A stretch of DNA of 21,474 bases, taken from contig BFEA01000099.1 in the NCBI GenBank assembly GCA_003427395.1, positions 2,130,051-2,151,524 of the forward strand. Reading direction: 5' to 3'. This DNA is from Chara braunii (Eukaryota; Streptophyta; Charophyceae; Charales; Characeae). The translations under genes and the position numbers were made by a program. Shown here piece by piece: positions 1 to 8,274 of the stretch. Positions within the stretch are counted from its first letter, which is position 1; each line of letters begins with the position of its first letter. The notes under the pieces were generated by a model. The model did not search any database. It saw only the letters and a list, made by a program, of their open reading frames with translations, and was not told the origin of the DNA.

Positions 1-172
1 TTTAGCGTATGATATTAAAAAAAAAAAGAAAGAATACTGGTAATCATGTCTGTGCCCTGTGCCACTGAAAGGCGAAAGAATTTGAGAGAAGAATACAGTG
101 TATCCCAAAAAAAAAAAACACAGAGCACTGCTAATCATGTCTGTGTGCCCTTGTGCACTGCCCTGACAACAG

Positions 173-624
173 CCTGGATGATGGACGGTTACTTAGCAAA
201 CTGTGTTGTCTGCATCGATAAAGACAACGACAAAAAATGTGGTCCTGGTGATGTCGGTACCAAAAGCAATGATGTCGGCTCATTTGCATTCAAGTCGGAT
301 CCTCCCCCAAAGAGCACTTTGCTGGTCCGGCCGGATGATCCTGACTGTATTGACCTGTACACTGGTCTGAAACCGCCGTTTACACTGTCCGCACCCGGAG
401 ATGCAATGACGGTCACGCCATTGACGACAATGATTCAGCAAATTGCCGATACCCCCCCGGGTATGGATTTGAAAAAAGCTGAGAATTTGCTGAAGAAAGT
501 CCTCAAGTTTCCTTCAAAGGCTCCGTTAACAAAACTAGATCCGCTTGCGGGTTTTGCTGGTGGAGAGCCCGGAGCAGCCGGAATGGTGACAAACATGACC
601 GCAATAGCAAATGGGGTAGCGCAG
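173..624 (+). CDS. Internal exon of a host gene with a bacterial/algal surface-protein-type domain
   Basis: The sequence shows an open frame preceded by a 3' splice-site-like ...ACAACAG at 166-172 and followed by a consensus donor GTACGT at 625-630. The exon ends in phase 0 on a Gln codon. The protein opens with DGYLANCVVCID, then an Asp/Asn-rich loop (DKDNDKKCGPGD) and a Gly-Ser-Phe turn. This resembles Cna-B/SdrB-like or VCBS-associated repeats of secreted bacterial proteins. It continues with VTPLTT and a KLDPLAGFAGG segment, the pattern seen in large exported proteins of marine bacteria and algae. Three Cys suggest an extracellular, disulphide-bonded product. The upstream start codons at 46 and beyond lie in A-rich sequence that looks intronic, so I do not use them. 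Function is unknown; cell-wall or surface role is inference. The rest of the gene is not recognisable in the window. Confidence 0.6.
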
Positions 625-1026
625 GTACGTTCGCTTGCATTTGTCTCTCTTTGTCTTTCTGCTCTATTTTTTCCGGTTTTTTAATCTTTTTTTTTTTTTT
701 TTAATAACTAAGTGATCGGAACAGATGCTACACTTGATTTTAGCCAGAAAGTGTTTTTTTTTTTTTTTTTTTTTTTTTTTTCTAAAACTTAGTCTTTACC
801 AACTGGCCTAGCTCAGTTGGTACACCCACAAACTGTTGAAAACACAGGCCTGAGTTCGAATTCCCTTTTTTCATTTTTTTAGGAATCAGATGAGTAATTT
901 GTACTAATTCCCCTGGGCCGGGCCCGTTCAATGATGATATCTTAAGGCTGTCGCCCTTTTAAAGAAGAGGAAATCTCAGCTGGAATGGGGACAAACATGA
1001 CCGCAATACCGAGTGGGGTAGCGCAG
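625..1026 (+). other. Probable intron with poly-T tracts
   Basis: This stretch begins with GTACGT directly after the open exon and contains in-frame stops, two long T runs (about 687-705 and 755-781) and a tRNA-like element. It ends in ...GTAGCGCAG at 1018-1026, identical to the exon end at 616-624. The best acceptor is this CAG at 1024-1026, because it keeps phase 0. An alternative CAG at 977-979 would repeat 16 residues of the exon. Splicing is inferred, not observed. Confidence 0.45.
801..870 (+). repeat. tRNA-like, SINE-type Pol III promoter element
   Basis: An A box (TAGCTCAGTTGG, 809-820) is followed 33 bases later by a B-box-like GAGTTCGAATTCC (852-864), and a TTTTTT terminator starts at 865. 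The middle carries a CTGTTGA heptamer resembling the anticodon loop of tRNA-Asn(GTT). However, its flanks do not pair, and the T-arm stem and acceptor stem are also poor. It is therefore not a functional tRNA gene. A tRNA-derived SINE head or a decayed tRNA pseudogene fits best. The 3' body of such a SINE might extend to about 960, but I cannot define its end. Confidence 0.5.
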
Positions 1027-1128
1027 ACTTTCAACGAATCCGAAGGGTTTTCAGCTCCAGATGCATGTTGCATGTTGTGTATTGGAGCGATACACAAGTA
1101 CTACGCATGCACACAAATCTGTCGCTAG
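1027..1128 (+). CDS. Possible short following exon
   Basis: If the CAG at 1024-1026 is the acceptor, the reading frame continues for 33 codons to TAG at 1126-1128. It contains a Cys-rich stretch (DACCMLCIG). There is no family match, and the support is only the phase and the splice-site position. It may equally be non-coding sequence. Confidence 0.2.
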   Translation, partial: TFNESEGFSAPDACCMLCIGAIHKYYACTQICR

Positions 1129-1236
1129 ACTGTGTGATAAGGGACTCCTGATGGATATCAGTGATTAGCAAACATGGTGGAACAATGCGCATGGATCAAT
1201 AGGTTCGGACGGATGCATGGTGCACAAAGAGAGGGA

Positions 1237-1560
1237 TTGAGGTGGGCATTCACATATGCAGGTGAGCACTTGAGGAAGGAGGTAAGCTGACCAGTAGGCA
1301 GGCAGACAGGCCACTGGCAAACAGGCAGACACACAAACGAACAGACAGACTATACAAGCAACGAGAGGATGAAAGACAGGCAGATGTAGCGGTGTATGGA
1401 AAGGCAGAGTAGTTGAGGTGGGCATTCACGCAGGCAGGTGAGCAGTTGAAGAAGGAAGTAAGCCTACAAGTTGGCAGACAGACAGGCCACAAGCACAGAG
1501 AGAAGGGAGGCATGCAGACAGGCAGGCAGGTGGGCTGATCTGCGAACTGGCAGACAGATG
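1237..1560 (+). repeat. Imperfect tandem repeat, 176-bp period, rich in CAGG/CAGACAGG
   Basis: Bases 1237-1319 (starting TTGAGGTGGGCATTCAC) recur at 1413-1493 with scattered changes. Between and after them lie short CAGACAGG/CAGGCAGG runs, to about 1530. Open frames on the minus strand here are Cys/Leu/Pro-rich products of the simple repeat and are not taken as genes. Confidence 0.75.
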
Positions 1561-2091
1561 AGCACGGCTTTCTGGTTCCTTCCTTTTGTTTTTTCCTTTT
1601 TTTTCCCATGGCGACGGCCTTGAGGTATCATCTGCAAAGTTTGAACTGACTGGCCCCAGGTAAATTCAGAGTTATTTTAATGATCTGAGTGGATCAGGAT
1701 TCGAGCTGAGGGAAAAAAAAAGAAAGGATTCGAGGCTTCAAGCTGAGGTCAATAATTCAAGGCTTCCTGGTTTTTTAAACCAGCAATGTCCGTGGACCTG
1801 TTTTGTCAAACCTGTTGTTTGCCCAATCTTGGAGTTGCTGAAGCTTGGGCGCTGCCTTCTTCCGCCGAATACAACTCCGGGTCATTATATCTGTATCTGA
1901 CCTTAGAATTACACTGAGTACAGCTTTAATGACCTGGCCTTGTGCTCGGGGGAAGAAGGTAGCGGCAAGAGCCTGAATTTTTTCTTCCCGTCATAGGCTT
2001 TTCTGTTGACATCACATTCTGACAGTGGAGGTTGGTGGCTGCAGTGCTTTTCTCTTCAGCTGGTGCCTCCAGCTGTTTTCTGCAGCTGCTC
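1561..2091. other. Gene-free stretch
   Basis: No open frame with coding character is visible on either strand. A short duplicated phrase (GGATTCGAG plus GCTGAGG-type words) occurs near 1697-1750, and a C/T-rich run lies near 1570-1605. I see no RNA gene or mobile-element ends. Confidence 0.5.
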
Positions 2092-2190
2092 TACCGGAAA
2101 GGCCTCCTGCATGCTACTAATGAACTCCGTCATAGCCCCCTTGTACCGGAATGGCTGCCTCCAGGCTGCTAATGAACTCCCTCACAGCCC
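2092..2190 (+). repeat. Two-copy 52-bp tandem repeat
   Basis: Copy 1 (2092-2143) and copy 2 (2144-2190) both start TACCGGAA and share GCT(A/G)CTAATGAACTCC. They differ at several bases, so this is an old local duplication. No coding role is evident. Confidence 0.7.
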
Positions 2191-2428
2191 ACGATGCAGG
2201 CCAAGTATCGGGTACACAGTGGTTTAAGACTTTTAAGTACAGCTAATGAAGTTAAACGCCAGAACAAGTGAAGATGTACGGAATGACATCGCAACATGTT
2301 GAAACATTGCTAACTTGCAGGTGGGTACCAACTACAGACCGTGAATAAACTGGCGTGGTACCGGGTAATTGTGATTGTGTGTTCATGAGCTAAGGAAACC
2401 TGAAGATGCGATTGAGATTGTTGTATTA

Positions 2429-2502
2429 GTGACATTGGATGGCGCGGGTGCGGCCCACGTGCATTGTTTTTGCTGTGGGATGCATGCGCCTTCCAATGTC
2501 AC
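2429..2502. repeat. 74-nt near-perfect hairpin
   Basis: GTGACATTGGA at 2429-2439 pairs with TCCAATGTCAC at 2492-2502. After one T:T mismatch GGCGC pairs with GCGCC, and further in CCCAC (2454-2458) pairs with GTGGG around a loop of about 16 nt. The total is roughly 24 base pairs. It could be a small foldback transposon remnant or a microRNA-like precursor. Nothing in the sequence decides between them. Confidence 0.7.
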
Positions 2503-2730
2503 CGGCCTTTCTTGGCGTGGCCAACAAAAAGTTCGCCAACGGCTGTCTCGAGAAGCATCTGGGAACATCCAAAAAAGGGGCCCCTGCCCAAAAAAGATGC
2601 AACTGTCCTGTCATTGGGCAAAGTGCTTTGCAGTCCTTTTCTGTCGCTCGTTATCGTGTTTGTGACTGTACTTGAAACTTCCCATTTCTTTGCCACACAC
2701 TCAACGTCACCATTGCTTGCACACGGACAT

Positions 2731-2754
2731 CACCACACGTGCACACACACACAG
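2731..2754 (+). repeat. CA-rich tract at the 5' edge of copy A
   Basis: CACCACACGTGCACACACAC is followed by a few more CA bases and directly by sequence homologous to the linker at 21390-21474. A second (CA)n tract borders the RT copy at 18881 in the same way. Insertion bias for microsatellites is established for Penelope-like elements with an N-terminal endonuclease. Confidence 0.6.
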
Positions 2755-2837
2755 CCAGCCGCAGCAAATTTGGCCAATGTGGCTGCAAGGGAGGAGGGCC
2801 AGCATCTTACCAATACGGCGTCGGCAGTGGAAAGTAT

Positions 2838-3130
2838 ACCGCTTCCACCGCCGCAGTCGCCACCACCGCCACCATCATCACCACCACCACCCCCTCCTCT
2901 TCCACCACGACCCTCACCGCCCCCACCATCACCACGGCTGCGGCCGTCACTGCCGCCATCATCTTCATCACCACCACAACCATCATTACAACACTCCCCC
3001 GACCGACGTCTTCTACCACATCAACCCCTCTGCCATCTGCCGCCTCTACTTCTTCATCTTCCTCTTCTCCTTCTTCCCTCTCTGCCACCTTGAAGGCCTC
3101 CTCTTTGTCATCGACCTCAGCATCAACATC
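2838..3130 (+). repeat. CAC/CCA/TCA triplet low-complexity tract
   Basis: Dense repeats of CCACC, CATCATC and CTTCTTC words run through this stretch. All six frames give homopolymer-like translations (Pro, Thr/Ser, His or, on the minus strand, Val/Met/Glu). It probably encodes a disordered spacer in the parent element. The frame cannot be fixed from this copy. Confidence 0.75.
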
Positions 3131-3185
3131 ACCATCATCACGTTCATGGTCGGATCAGCTGCGATAAAGGCCCCGTCGGCGGGCG

Positions 3186-3914
3186 TATCCGTCGTTAGAT
3201 CAACCAATTGCAGATGCCTCTTAGGCAGGAACGTTCCCTGTCTCCACCGCCGCCTCCAAGACAGCGGCCTTGTTTATCCTTGAACAGCATGATCACCGCG
3301 CCTCCTGCAGGATTAGAGATCTACCCTGCCGGGCATGCTCGCAACCGTTCGGAACGACATTGTCACCTTCAATACACGCTAGCCAGGTAGTACATGTTGA
3401 GTCCGATGCCTGCAATGTGAGGATGATTTCTTCAGTGCTGCAGGCCTGCGTGTGCACCAGACACGAGGTGCAGCTACATGTGCAGCGTTTGTACGACTAG
3501 CAGCCGCTCTGAGGACAAGTACAGCCGATCCGCTTCTGCTTCCCGCTTCTGGTCCCACCCTATCCATCGTTAGATCGACCGTTGCAGATGCCTGTTCGGC
3601 GGGGACGTTCCCTGTCTCCATTGCCGCCTCCAAGACAGCGGCCTCGTTTATCCTTTAACAACATGATCACCGCGTCTCCTGCAGGGATTAGAGACCTGCT
3701 CCCCCGGCATGCTCGCAACCGTTCGGAACAACATTGTCGCCTTCAATACACGCTAGCCAGGTAGTACATGTCGAGTCCGGTGCCCGCAATGTGGGATGAT
3801 TTCTTCAGTGCTGCAGGCCTGCGTGTGCACCAGACATGACGTGCAGCGTTACTAGCAGCCGCTCTGAGCACAAGTGCAGCCGATCAGCTTCCGCTTCCCG
3901 CATCTGGTCCACCC
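3186..3914 (+). repeat. 375-bp tandem duplication within the linker
   Basis: Unit 1 (3186-3560) and unit 2 (3561-about 3914) both begin TATCC(G/A)TCGTTAGATC. They share long blocks such as CAATACACGCTAGCCAGGTAG. They differ by roughly 10 % including small indels (unit 2 lacks about 20 bases near its end), so the duplication is not recent. The 375-base step is a multiple of three, but both units now contain stops. Confidence 0.85.
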
Positions 3915-4060
3915 TTTTCTCACCCACCTGACCTGCCCCTCTCTCATCCACCTAGCCCCGCTTGCTCCCCTGCCCCAAATGACAATGACCCGTCTTCTGA
4001 TTACCTGATAGAGCCCCCAACTAAAGGTGATCTCTCTCCAGAGGGCATAATCTAGAGCTG

Positions 4061-4680
4061 ATGGACTTAATACAGCCGGAGGCACCTGACAGAAATGGTC
4101 AAGACCGCAATGAATCTCCGCCACCTGTGCAATCTGCAGAATTGAACGAATCTCCCCCTGCCGTGCAACCTGCGGAATCGGATGATGTCATAGTGCTACA
4201 GCGAGGCCCCTGTCTGTACTATACCATTAATGTATGTCTCCTTGTTTACAATTGTAACCCTTATACTGTTTCTAGACGTTGTCCACTGATAGAAGAAGAG
4301 CACCGTGCTGTCTGCCCAGAGGACGACTGTCCTGCACCTGGTGCGAACATAGAAGTCCTATCTATGACATTTATGGCTAGGCAACAACAATTCCAGCCTG
4401 CTCCAGAAAACCACGTGCCAGGCATGGATCGAAATATTCGGCTATATATCTTACATCGTGAGGTCATTTCAGTGCTCTTACCTTTGCGGATAATTCATGG
4501 ACCCTAAGGGACAATGCGGTACAGTGCACACAGCGAGAAATATTAACTCTTTCTATCACCAAGCTGTGGAAGATCACTCAGTCTGGCTCGTCCATCAGGA
4601 ATGGTATGTCGATGAGCACTTGCAAGTAGTGCACGGCCCGTAGAGCAATCCGGCTGATTCTACCACAAACAGTGAAGGGA
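4061..4680 (+). pseudogene. Copy A, peptidase-like (USP/papain-fold-like) domain
   Basis: An open frame of 148 codons (4061-4507) starts with a Glu/Pro-rich spacer with a duplicated phrase (NESPPPVQSAEL / NESPPAVQPAES). It then has a domain with VCLLVYNCNPYTVS and IEEEHRAVCPEDD. Compared with copy B, one base is missing near 4460 (CGTGAGGTC against CGTCCAGGTC), just before the histidine box. The rest of the domain (GHFSA..TFAD.SWTL) is therefore in another frame, and a second 1-base indel lies near 4525. The deduced GHF...W...D pattern resembles the His/Asp box of ubiquitin-specific proteases (GHY-A-...-W-..-DD). The Cys nucleophile is uncertain; VC in VCLLVYNC is one candidate. Deubiquitinase-like activity is inference from this pattern alone. 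The domain lies between the linker and RING-like module 1, as in copy B. Confidence 0.45.
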
Positions 4681-4682
4681 CC

Positions 4683-4880
4683 TCTCCAGAGGATGGTGGG
4701 TGTGCCCTCCCATTGTGTTGTCGCAGAGGTACAGTTCGGTTGGCATGTACACGGCATAGCCTCTGCTCGAAACACTATGAAGGGATGGTCGCTGCCAGCC
4801 TCTCCCATGAAAACTGCGATCCCTTGTCTTGGCTCCCCCGCCCCCTGCTGATTACTTGCCCAGCATGCCGTTGTGGCCTT
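4683..4880 (+). pseudogene. Copy A, RING-like module 1
   Basis: From the Cys codon at 4701 the frame reads C-x4-C-x9-C-x2-H-x2-C-x2-H, then CPAC (4857-4868): two closely spaced Cys, LACTRHSLCSKH, a spacer and the closing pair. This is the cross-brace order of RING-type zinc domains, with a first pair spaced x4 instead of x2. Module 1 of copy B has the same spacing. The frame is interrupted at 4881 by the Ty3 LTR. RING domains usually recruit E2 enzymes as ubiquitin ligases. Here that role is only inferred. Confidence 0.55.
4877..4880 (+). repeat. Target-site duplication CCTT, left copy
   Basis: CCTT immediately precedes the left LTR and recurs at 13938-13941 after the right LTR. Copy B has a single CCTT at the equivalent place (17739-17742, in TGTGGCCTTGAC). 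This confirms it as the duplicated target, 4 bp long as the ends now read. Ty3 elements usually give 5 bp. Confidence 0.85.
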
Positions 4881-5519
4881 TGCAAGGAATATGAGTGTGA
4901 GCGATATACATAAAACCAAGTTGCGAAATCACACAGCTGAGCAAGTAGTAGTATCCCAAGTAGAGAGTACAAATGCACCGAGAAAACCATCCATAAAGAG
5001 CAATACAATGAAGTATTGAGCCAATGTCCGAGCCCGTAGGCCACACCAACACAGTATCCAAAGTCGCTCTCCTGTCTGGCATACAACGCCCAGCCTACTC
5101 TACCACACTATCCTACCCTACAACTGGTTCACACAACAGGATCACTTCGGCTCACGAAGACCAATGTACATGACTGTCAACACCATCGGCAACCTCTCTT
5201 CATGTACCAGGTACGTATCTCGTCACCCTCAATCAGACCTTGATTATCCCACACAACGCCTCACTCCCTGAAGACCACCCGATCATCCGCTGTACCCCCT
5301 GGCGCCTAGCAGCCCGGCTATGGCTGCATGCGCCCCGCTGCCCTGAAGCGCCCCTCTCACCACCTAGCGCTCCGTCAGCGCCCCTGGCATTAGCACAACA
5401 TCAAGCAGAAACGCAGCAGCACTTCCGCATTGCCAGCGCTGGCCAGAATGCCAAGCCTGGGCTGCCTCACTTCCTTTATGGAAGTGTCAGCCTCTTGGAT
5501 GCTGCGTGTGGCCTGGCTG

Positions 5520-5537
5520 GAAGCTTCCAGAAGCTTT
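5520..5537. promoter_or_regulatory. Heat-shock-element-like array, left LTR (decayed)
   Basis: GAAGCTTCCAGAAGCTTT has the alternating GAA-nn-TTC-nn-GAA-nn-TTT pattern. The last unit is one base off TTC, which is intact in the other LTR. Confidence 0.45.
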
Positions 5538-5797
5538 CGGTTGGGCCCCAGACCCTGTGCCCAGGCCCAAGACTTACAGTTGAGGGCTTGGGCCCTTTTC
5601 AGTTGGGCACGGCCTGGCTGTTGGCTGTATCTGCGCAGGGGCCCCGGATAGGTGCGTCGGCAGTACTGCTTTTCTCAAAGGCGGACGACCTGCTTCTCAA
5701 TGTATCGGCCCTGCTTTGTGTGTATATGCCCAGGCACAACTTTCGTGGCCTGGGCCAACTGTACGACGCAACTTAGTGAGGCTCGCGCGTTCACTCA

Positions 5798-5936
5798 ACC
5801 AACTGACGCGCTGCGAGAGCCTGAATACCCACATATGGAAATGTCGAATTTGGCCTGTGACAAATANACCAACTGACGCGCTGCGAGAGCCTGAATACCC
5901 ACATATGGAAATGTCGAATTTGGCCTGTGACAAATA
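5798..5936. repeat. 69-bp exact duplication around single N at 5867
   Basis: Bases 5798-5866 and 5868-5936 are identical and separated by one N. The other LTR has the sequence once. This indicates two overlapping contig ends joined without merging, rather than biology. Confidence 0.9.
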
Positions 5937-6037
5937 TTCAGGCCCGCCTTCACTTAGGGCGGACACTTGGCTTTCTGGGGTCTTAGCCCAGAACAATGTG
6001 ATGTCTGATAGGGCCACTTGAGGGCTCGTTCCTCACA

Positions 6038-6050
6038 TTCCATCCCCCTT
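6038..6050 (-). promoter_or_regulatory. Polypurine tract
   Basis: The minus strand reads AAGGGGGATGGAA directly before the 3' LTR start TGTGAGG. Its position and composition are those of the PPT that primes plus-strand synthesis in LTR elements. Confidence 0.85.
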
Positions 6051-6075
6051 AGCTTCGAAAGTCCGCTGAGATGCT

Positions 6076-6294
6076 TCATGCTGGTGCCTTCCCCTTCAGT
6101 TTCTTCTCATAATCTGCCACGATCTGAGGAGCTGTCTTGACAAGTTCCTCCCTTGAAATCCATCGATCTTCCTTCGGATCTGTATGATGCCTGAAATGTA
6201 CTCTGTATTCCCTCGCAGGTTTGGGAGGTCTTCCCCTGCCAGGTGGCTTGGGAACAGGCGTGTCTCTGTGATCCAGAATGTCGTCGACGTCCAC
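6076..6294 (-). pseudogene. Chromodomain at the C-terminus of integrase
   Basis: The last 70 or so codons of the integrase frame read VDVDDILDHR, a basic GRGRPPKP linker, REYRVHF, then DRWISREEL and a VADYEKKL helix. This follows the chromodomain order (VEkIldhR ... YlVkW ... tW.p.eeL ... i..y). The W of DRWIS and Y of EYRV would be two cage aromatics. Chromodomains of this family direct integration toward modified histones. It ends in a stop just before the PPT. This segment is uninterrupted in the present copy. Confidence 0.8.
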
Positions 6295-7705
6295 GTGGTC
6301 ATCCATGGTTGGGGACAGCATAGATCTCCGTGATGGGAACTGTGCTGTCTCAGCGAAAGGTGCAAGCTTGGAGGCGTGGAAAACAGGATAAGTGCGTAAG
6401 TGACCAGGGATACGAATGACGTACGAGGGACCATCCAAATCGTTCCCCACAATGTCTAAGACTTCCCAGGGACCGAAATACTGAGGCATTAGTTTCCTAG
6501 AGATGCCAAACTCCTGTCCCAACTCACTAGCCTTGACCCAGACACGTTCCCCTACCTGAAATGTGGACTGTCGGCGACGCTTGTTCTCAGAACCAATCAT
6601 GGCTTCCTGAGATTTCTTGGTGTGTTCGACAGTCTGCTGCAACAGTTTCTCATACTGGACACCAAATTCAATGGTTCCAGGAGCTGCAGCAGTTCGGTTT
6701 TCAGGCAGGAGGAAGTCTAGAGAAGATCTAGGCTTCCACCCGAGATGTAGTTGATCAGGACTGACGCCGGTGGTGCTGTGTACAACATTGCTGTACAGGT
6801 TGGCGATGAGAGGTAATTTCTGATCCCAGTCATCCTGGCTGGGCTTGATGTAATGCCTCAGCAAATGCTGCACCACTCGGTTCATCTGTTCAGCCTGCCC
6901 ATTTGCTTCGGGATGATTCCCAAAAGTCATTTGAAGATGGCTGCCCATCTGTTCAGTGGCCTTCTTCCACATCTCGCTTGTGAATCTCACATCTCTATCA
7001 CTAATGATTGTCTTTGGAAGTCCAAAGTCACGCACCCAATTGTCCATGAACAACTTGATGACGTGCTGGCGATTAGTCTAGCGTACTTAGTGAACCTGTC
7101 CACTATGACGAAAATGTGCCTCTTGCCATTCTTGCTTGTCACAAGAGTATCCATGAAGTCCATGGAGATACTCTGACCTGGGCCAGCAGGAATGGGTAAA
7201 GGCTTGAGTAACCCAAGCGGAGCTTGAGTTCGNGTCACAAGAGTATCCATGAAGTCCATGGAGATACTCTGACCTGGGCCAGCAGGAATGGGTAAAGGCT
7301 TGAGTAACCCAAGCGGAGCTTGAGTTCGCAGCTTGTCCCGCTGACAGACCTGACAGGTCTCCACGTACTTCTTCACATCGTCAAGCATGTTAGGCCACCA
7401 GAATCGCTGTACTAGATTAGCACTAGTCTTCTTATAATCGAAATGTCCTGTTGCATCGTGGCGCTCACCTAAAAACAAACTACGCAAAGTTTCCCTAGAT
7501 GGAACAACTAACCTCTTGAACCCTGCCTTCTCAGGAAAGAGCAACCCATCCACCATCACAAACTCATCAGTGGTGGCCTTGTCTTTAGCCTGTAGTTTGT
7601 TGATGATGTCCATTGTGATGGGATCTTCCTTGTAGGCTTCATCCAACGATCGAGTCACGTCCTCAGACAAACCAAACTCAGAAATCAACGCACCTAGGTA
7701 ATCTG
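6295..7705 (-). pseudogene. Integrase (zinc domain, DDE core, GPY/F module)
   Basis: Two open frames cover the enzyme. The first carries the zinc-binding part (ERHDATGHFDY ... CQVC, about 7460-7342) and the first catalytic Asp in SMDFMDTL. The second (from 7053) carries the second Asp in IISDRDVRFTS (near 6999) and the Glu in NGQAEQMNR (near 6890). The family usually has DGQTE at that point, so Asp-to-Asn and Thr-to-Ala changes flank the catalytic Glu. A QYFGPWEV block near 6480 fits the GPY/F module. A frameshift near 7060-7075 separates the two frames. The 95-bp N-linked duplication (7138-7328) adds 32 codons in frame and is probably an assembly artefact. It integrates element DNA into the chromosome. 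Confidence 0.9.
7138..7328. repeat. 95-bp exact duplication around single N at 7233
   Basis: Bases 7138-7232 and 7234-7328 are identical and separated by one N. In protein terms the stretch between CQRDKL and the first catalytic Asp appears twice, which no integrase has. This is the same signature as at 5867. Confidence 0.9.
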
Positions 7706-8274
7706 CCCTCCTAGACAATGCATCTGCAACCTTGTTGTACTCTCCCTTCAAATAGTCTAGTTTGAAATCATATTGATCTATGACTTCAATCCAGCATTTG
7801 AGTGCATCGGAGAGAACTGGTTGAGTCTTGATCCACTTGAGTGTCTGATGGTCAGTTCTCAAGTAGAAGAACCTTCCTAACAGGTAGTGCCTCCAGTGGA
7901 AAAAGTGCCTTGTAAAGAGGGTAGAGTTCCCTCTCGTAGGTGGACTTTGCCAACTTCTTTGAAGGCATCTTTTTGCTCATGTACTCAATCGGTCTCAACT
8001 TCTTCCCTTCCTGCTGAGCCAACACTGCGCCAATCCCATATTGGCTTGCATCAGTGGTTACAACGAATGGCCTTTGCGGGTCGGGTACCATGAGAACCTC
8101 ATGGTGTGTGAGAGCATGCTTCAAACGTTTGAATACTGCCTCACACTCGTCGGTCCAGTCCCATGGTGTGTCAAGTCGAGTTAGATCAGTCAAGGGAGAT
8201 GTGACCGTGCTATAATTCTTTACGAAGTTGCGGTAATAACCACACATTCCCAAGAATAATCTGACCACAGTCAC
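7706..8274 (-). pseudogene. RNase H and C-terminal connection
   Basis: The frame from 8274 starts in the RT thumb (RLFLGMCGYYRNFVKNYS). It reaches RNase H with FVVTTDAS (first Asp), then AVLAQQEGKKLRPIEYMSKK and STYERELYPLYKAL (Glu). A one-base shift near 7910 breaks the frame inside the segment that should read as a HWRHYL-like phrase. The sequence resumes at 7862 with RTDHQTLKW (third acidic residue) and ends in NKVADALSRR, the usual close of Ty3 RNase H. It degrades the RNA strand of the hybrid during reverse transcription. Confidence 0.9.

Larger units (their letters stand above)
576..1026 (+). repeat. Direct repeat of the exon end (576-624 and 978-1026)
   Basis: Forty-nine bases at the end of the exon recur at 978-1026 with about five mismatches. 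Both copies end in GTAGCGCAG. The first is followed by the splice donor GTACGT, the second by ACTTTC. The repeats bracket the probable intron, as expected if the intervening sequence arose by, or was later accompanied by, a local tandem duplication of coding sequence. Confidence 0.75.
2755..4060 (+). pseudogene. Copy A, 5'-truncated linker region of the Penelope-like element
   Basis: The region opens with codons for AAREEGQHLTNT (about 2779-2815), matching AVRDEGQHPTNT at 21402-21437 downstream of the reverse transcriptase. After this comes a triplet-biased stretch (about 2838-3130). It reads as Pro-rich, Thr/Ser/Ala-rich or His-rich depending on frame, and no frame stays open throughout. From 3186 there are two 375-bp tandem units, then a Pro/Ser-rich stretch (3915-4050) with a DPSSDYLIEPP-like phrase just before the peptidase-like domain. 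I infer a flexible linker joining RT to the C-terminal domains. Frames shift several times, so it is a pseudogene. No catalytic motif is visible. Confidence 0.5.
4881..6037 (-). repeat. 3' LTR of the Ty3/gypsy element
   Basis: On the + strand the LTR starts TGCAAGGAATATG and ends GTTCCTCACA. It matches 12890-13937 throughout. It is 1157 bp as assembled. Removing the N-linked 69-bp duplication at 5867 gives 1087 bp, and it also carries 39 bp (about 5456-5500) that the other LTR lacks. Open frames within it are not conserved as proteins between the two LTRs and are not called. Confidence 0.95.

Noticed and set aside
801-870. Functional tRNA-Asn gene
   Set aside because: Promoter boxes are present, but acceptor, anticodon and T stems do not pair.
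1165-1609. Two Cys/Leu-rich minus-strand open frames
   Set aside because: They are translations of the CAGG/CAGACAGG simple repeats and the 176-bp duplication.
2464-3283. Long overlapping frames encoding poly-Pro, poly-His or poly-Thr
   Set aside because: Each is a frame of the same CAC/CCA triplet tract. Only the conserved GQHxTNT phrase before it is informative.
5240-5776. 178-codon open frame on the + strand
   Set aside because: It lies wholly inside the LTR. The homologous stretch of the other LTR (13183-13620) has a different length and frame because of the 39-bp indel, so it is not a conserved protein.
6853-7176. + strand open frame of 107 codons
   Set aside because: It is antisense to the conserved integrase coding sequence, so it is a shadow frame.
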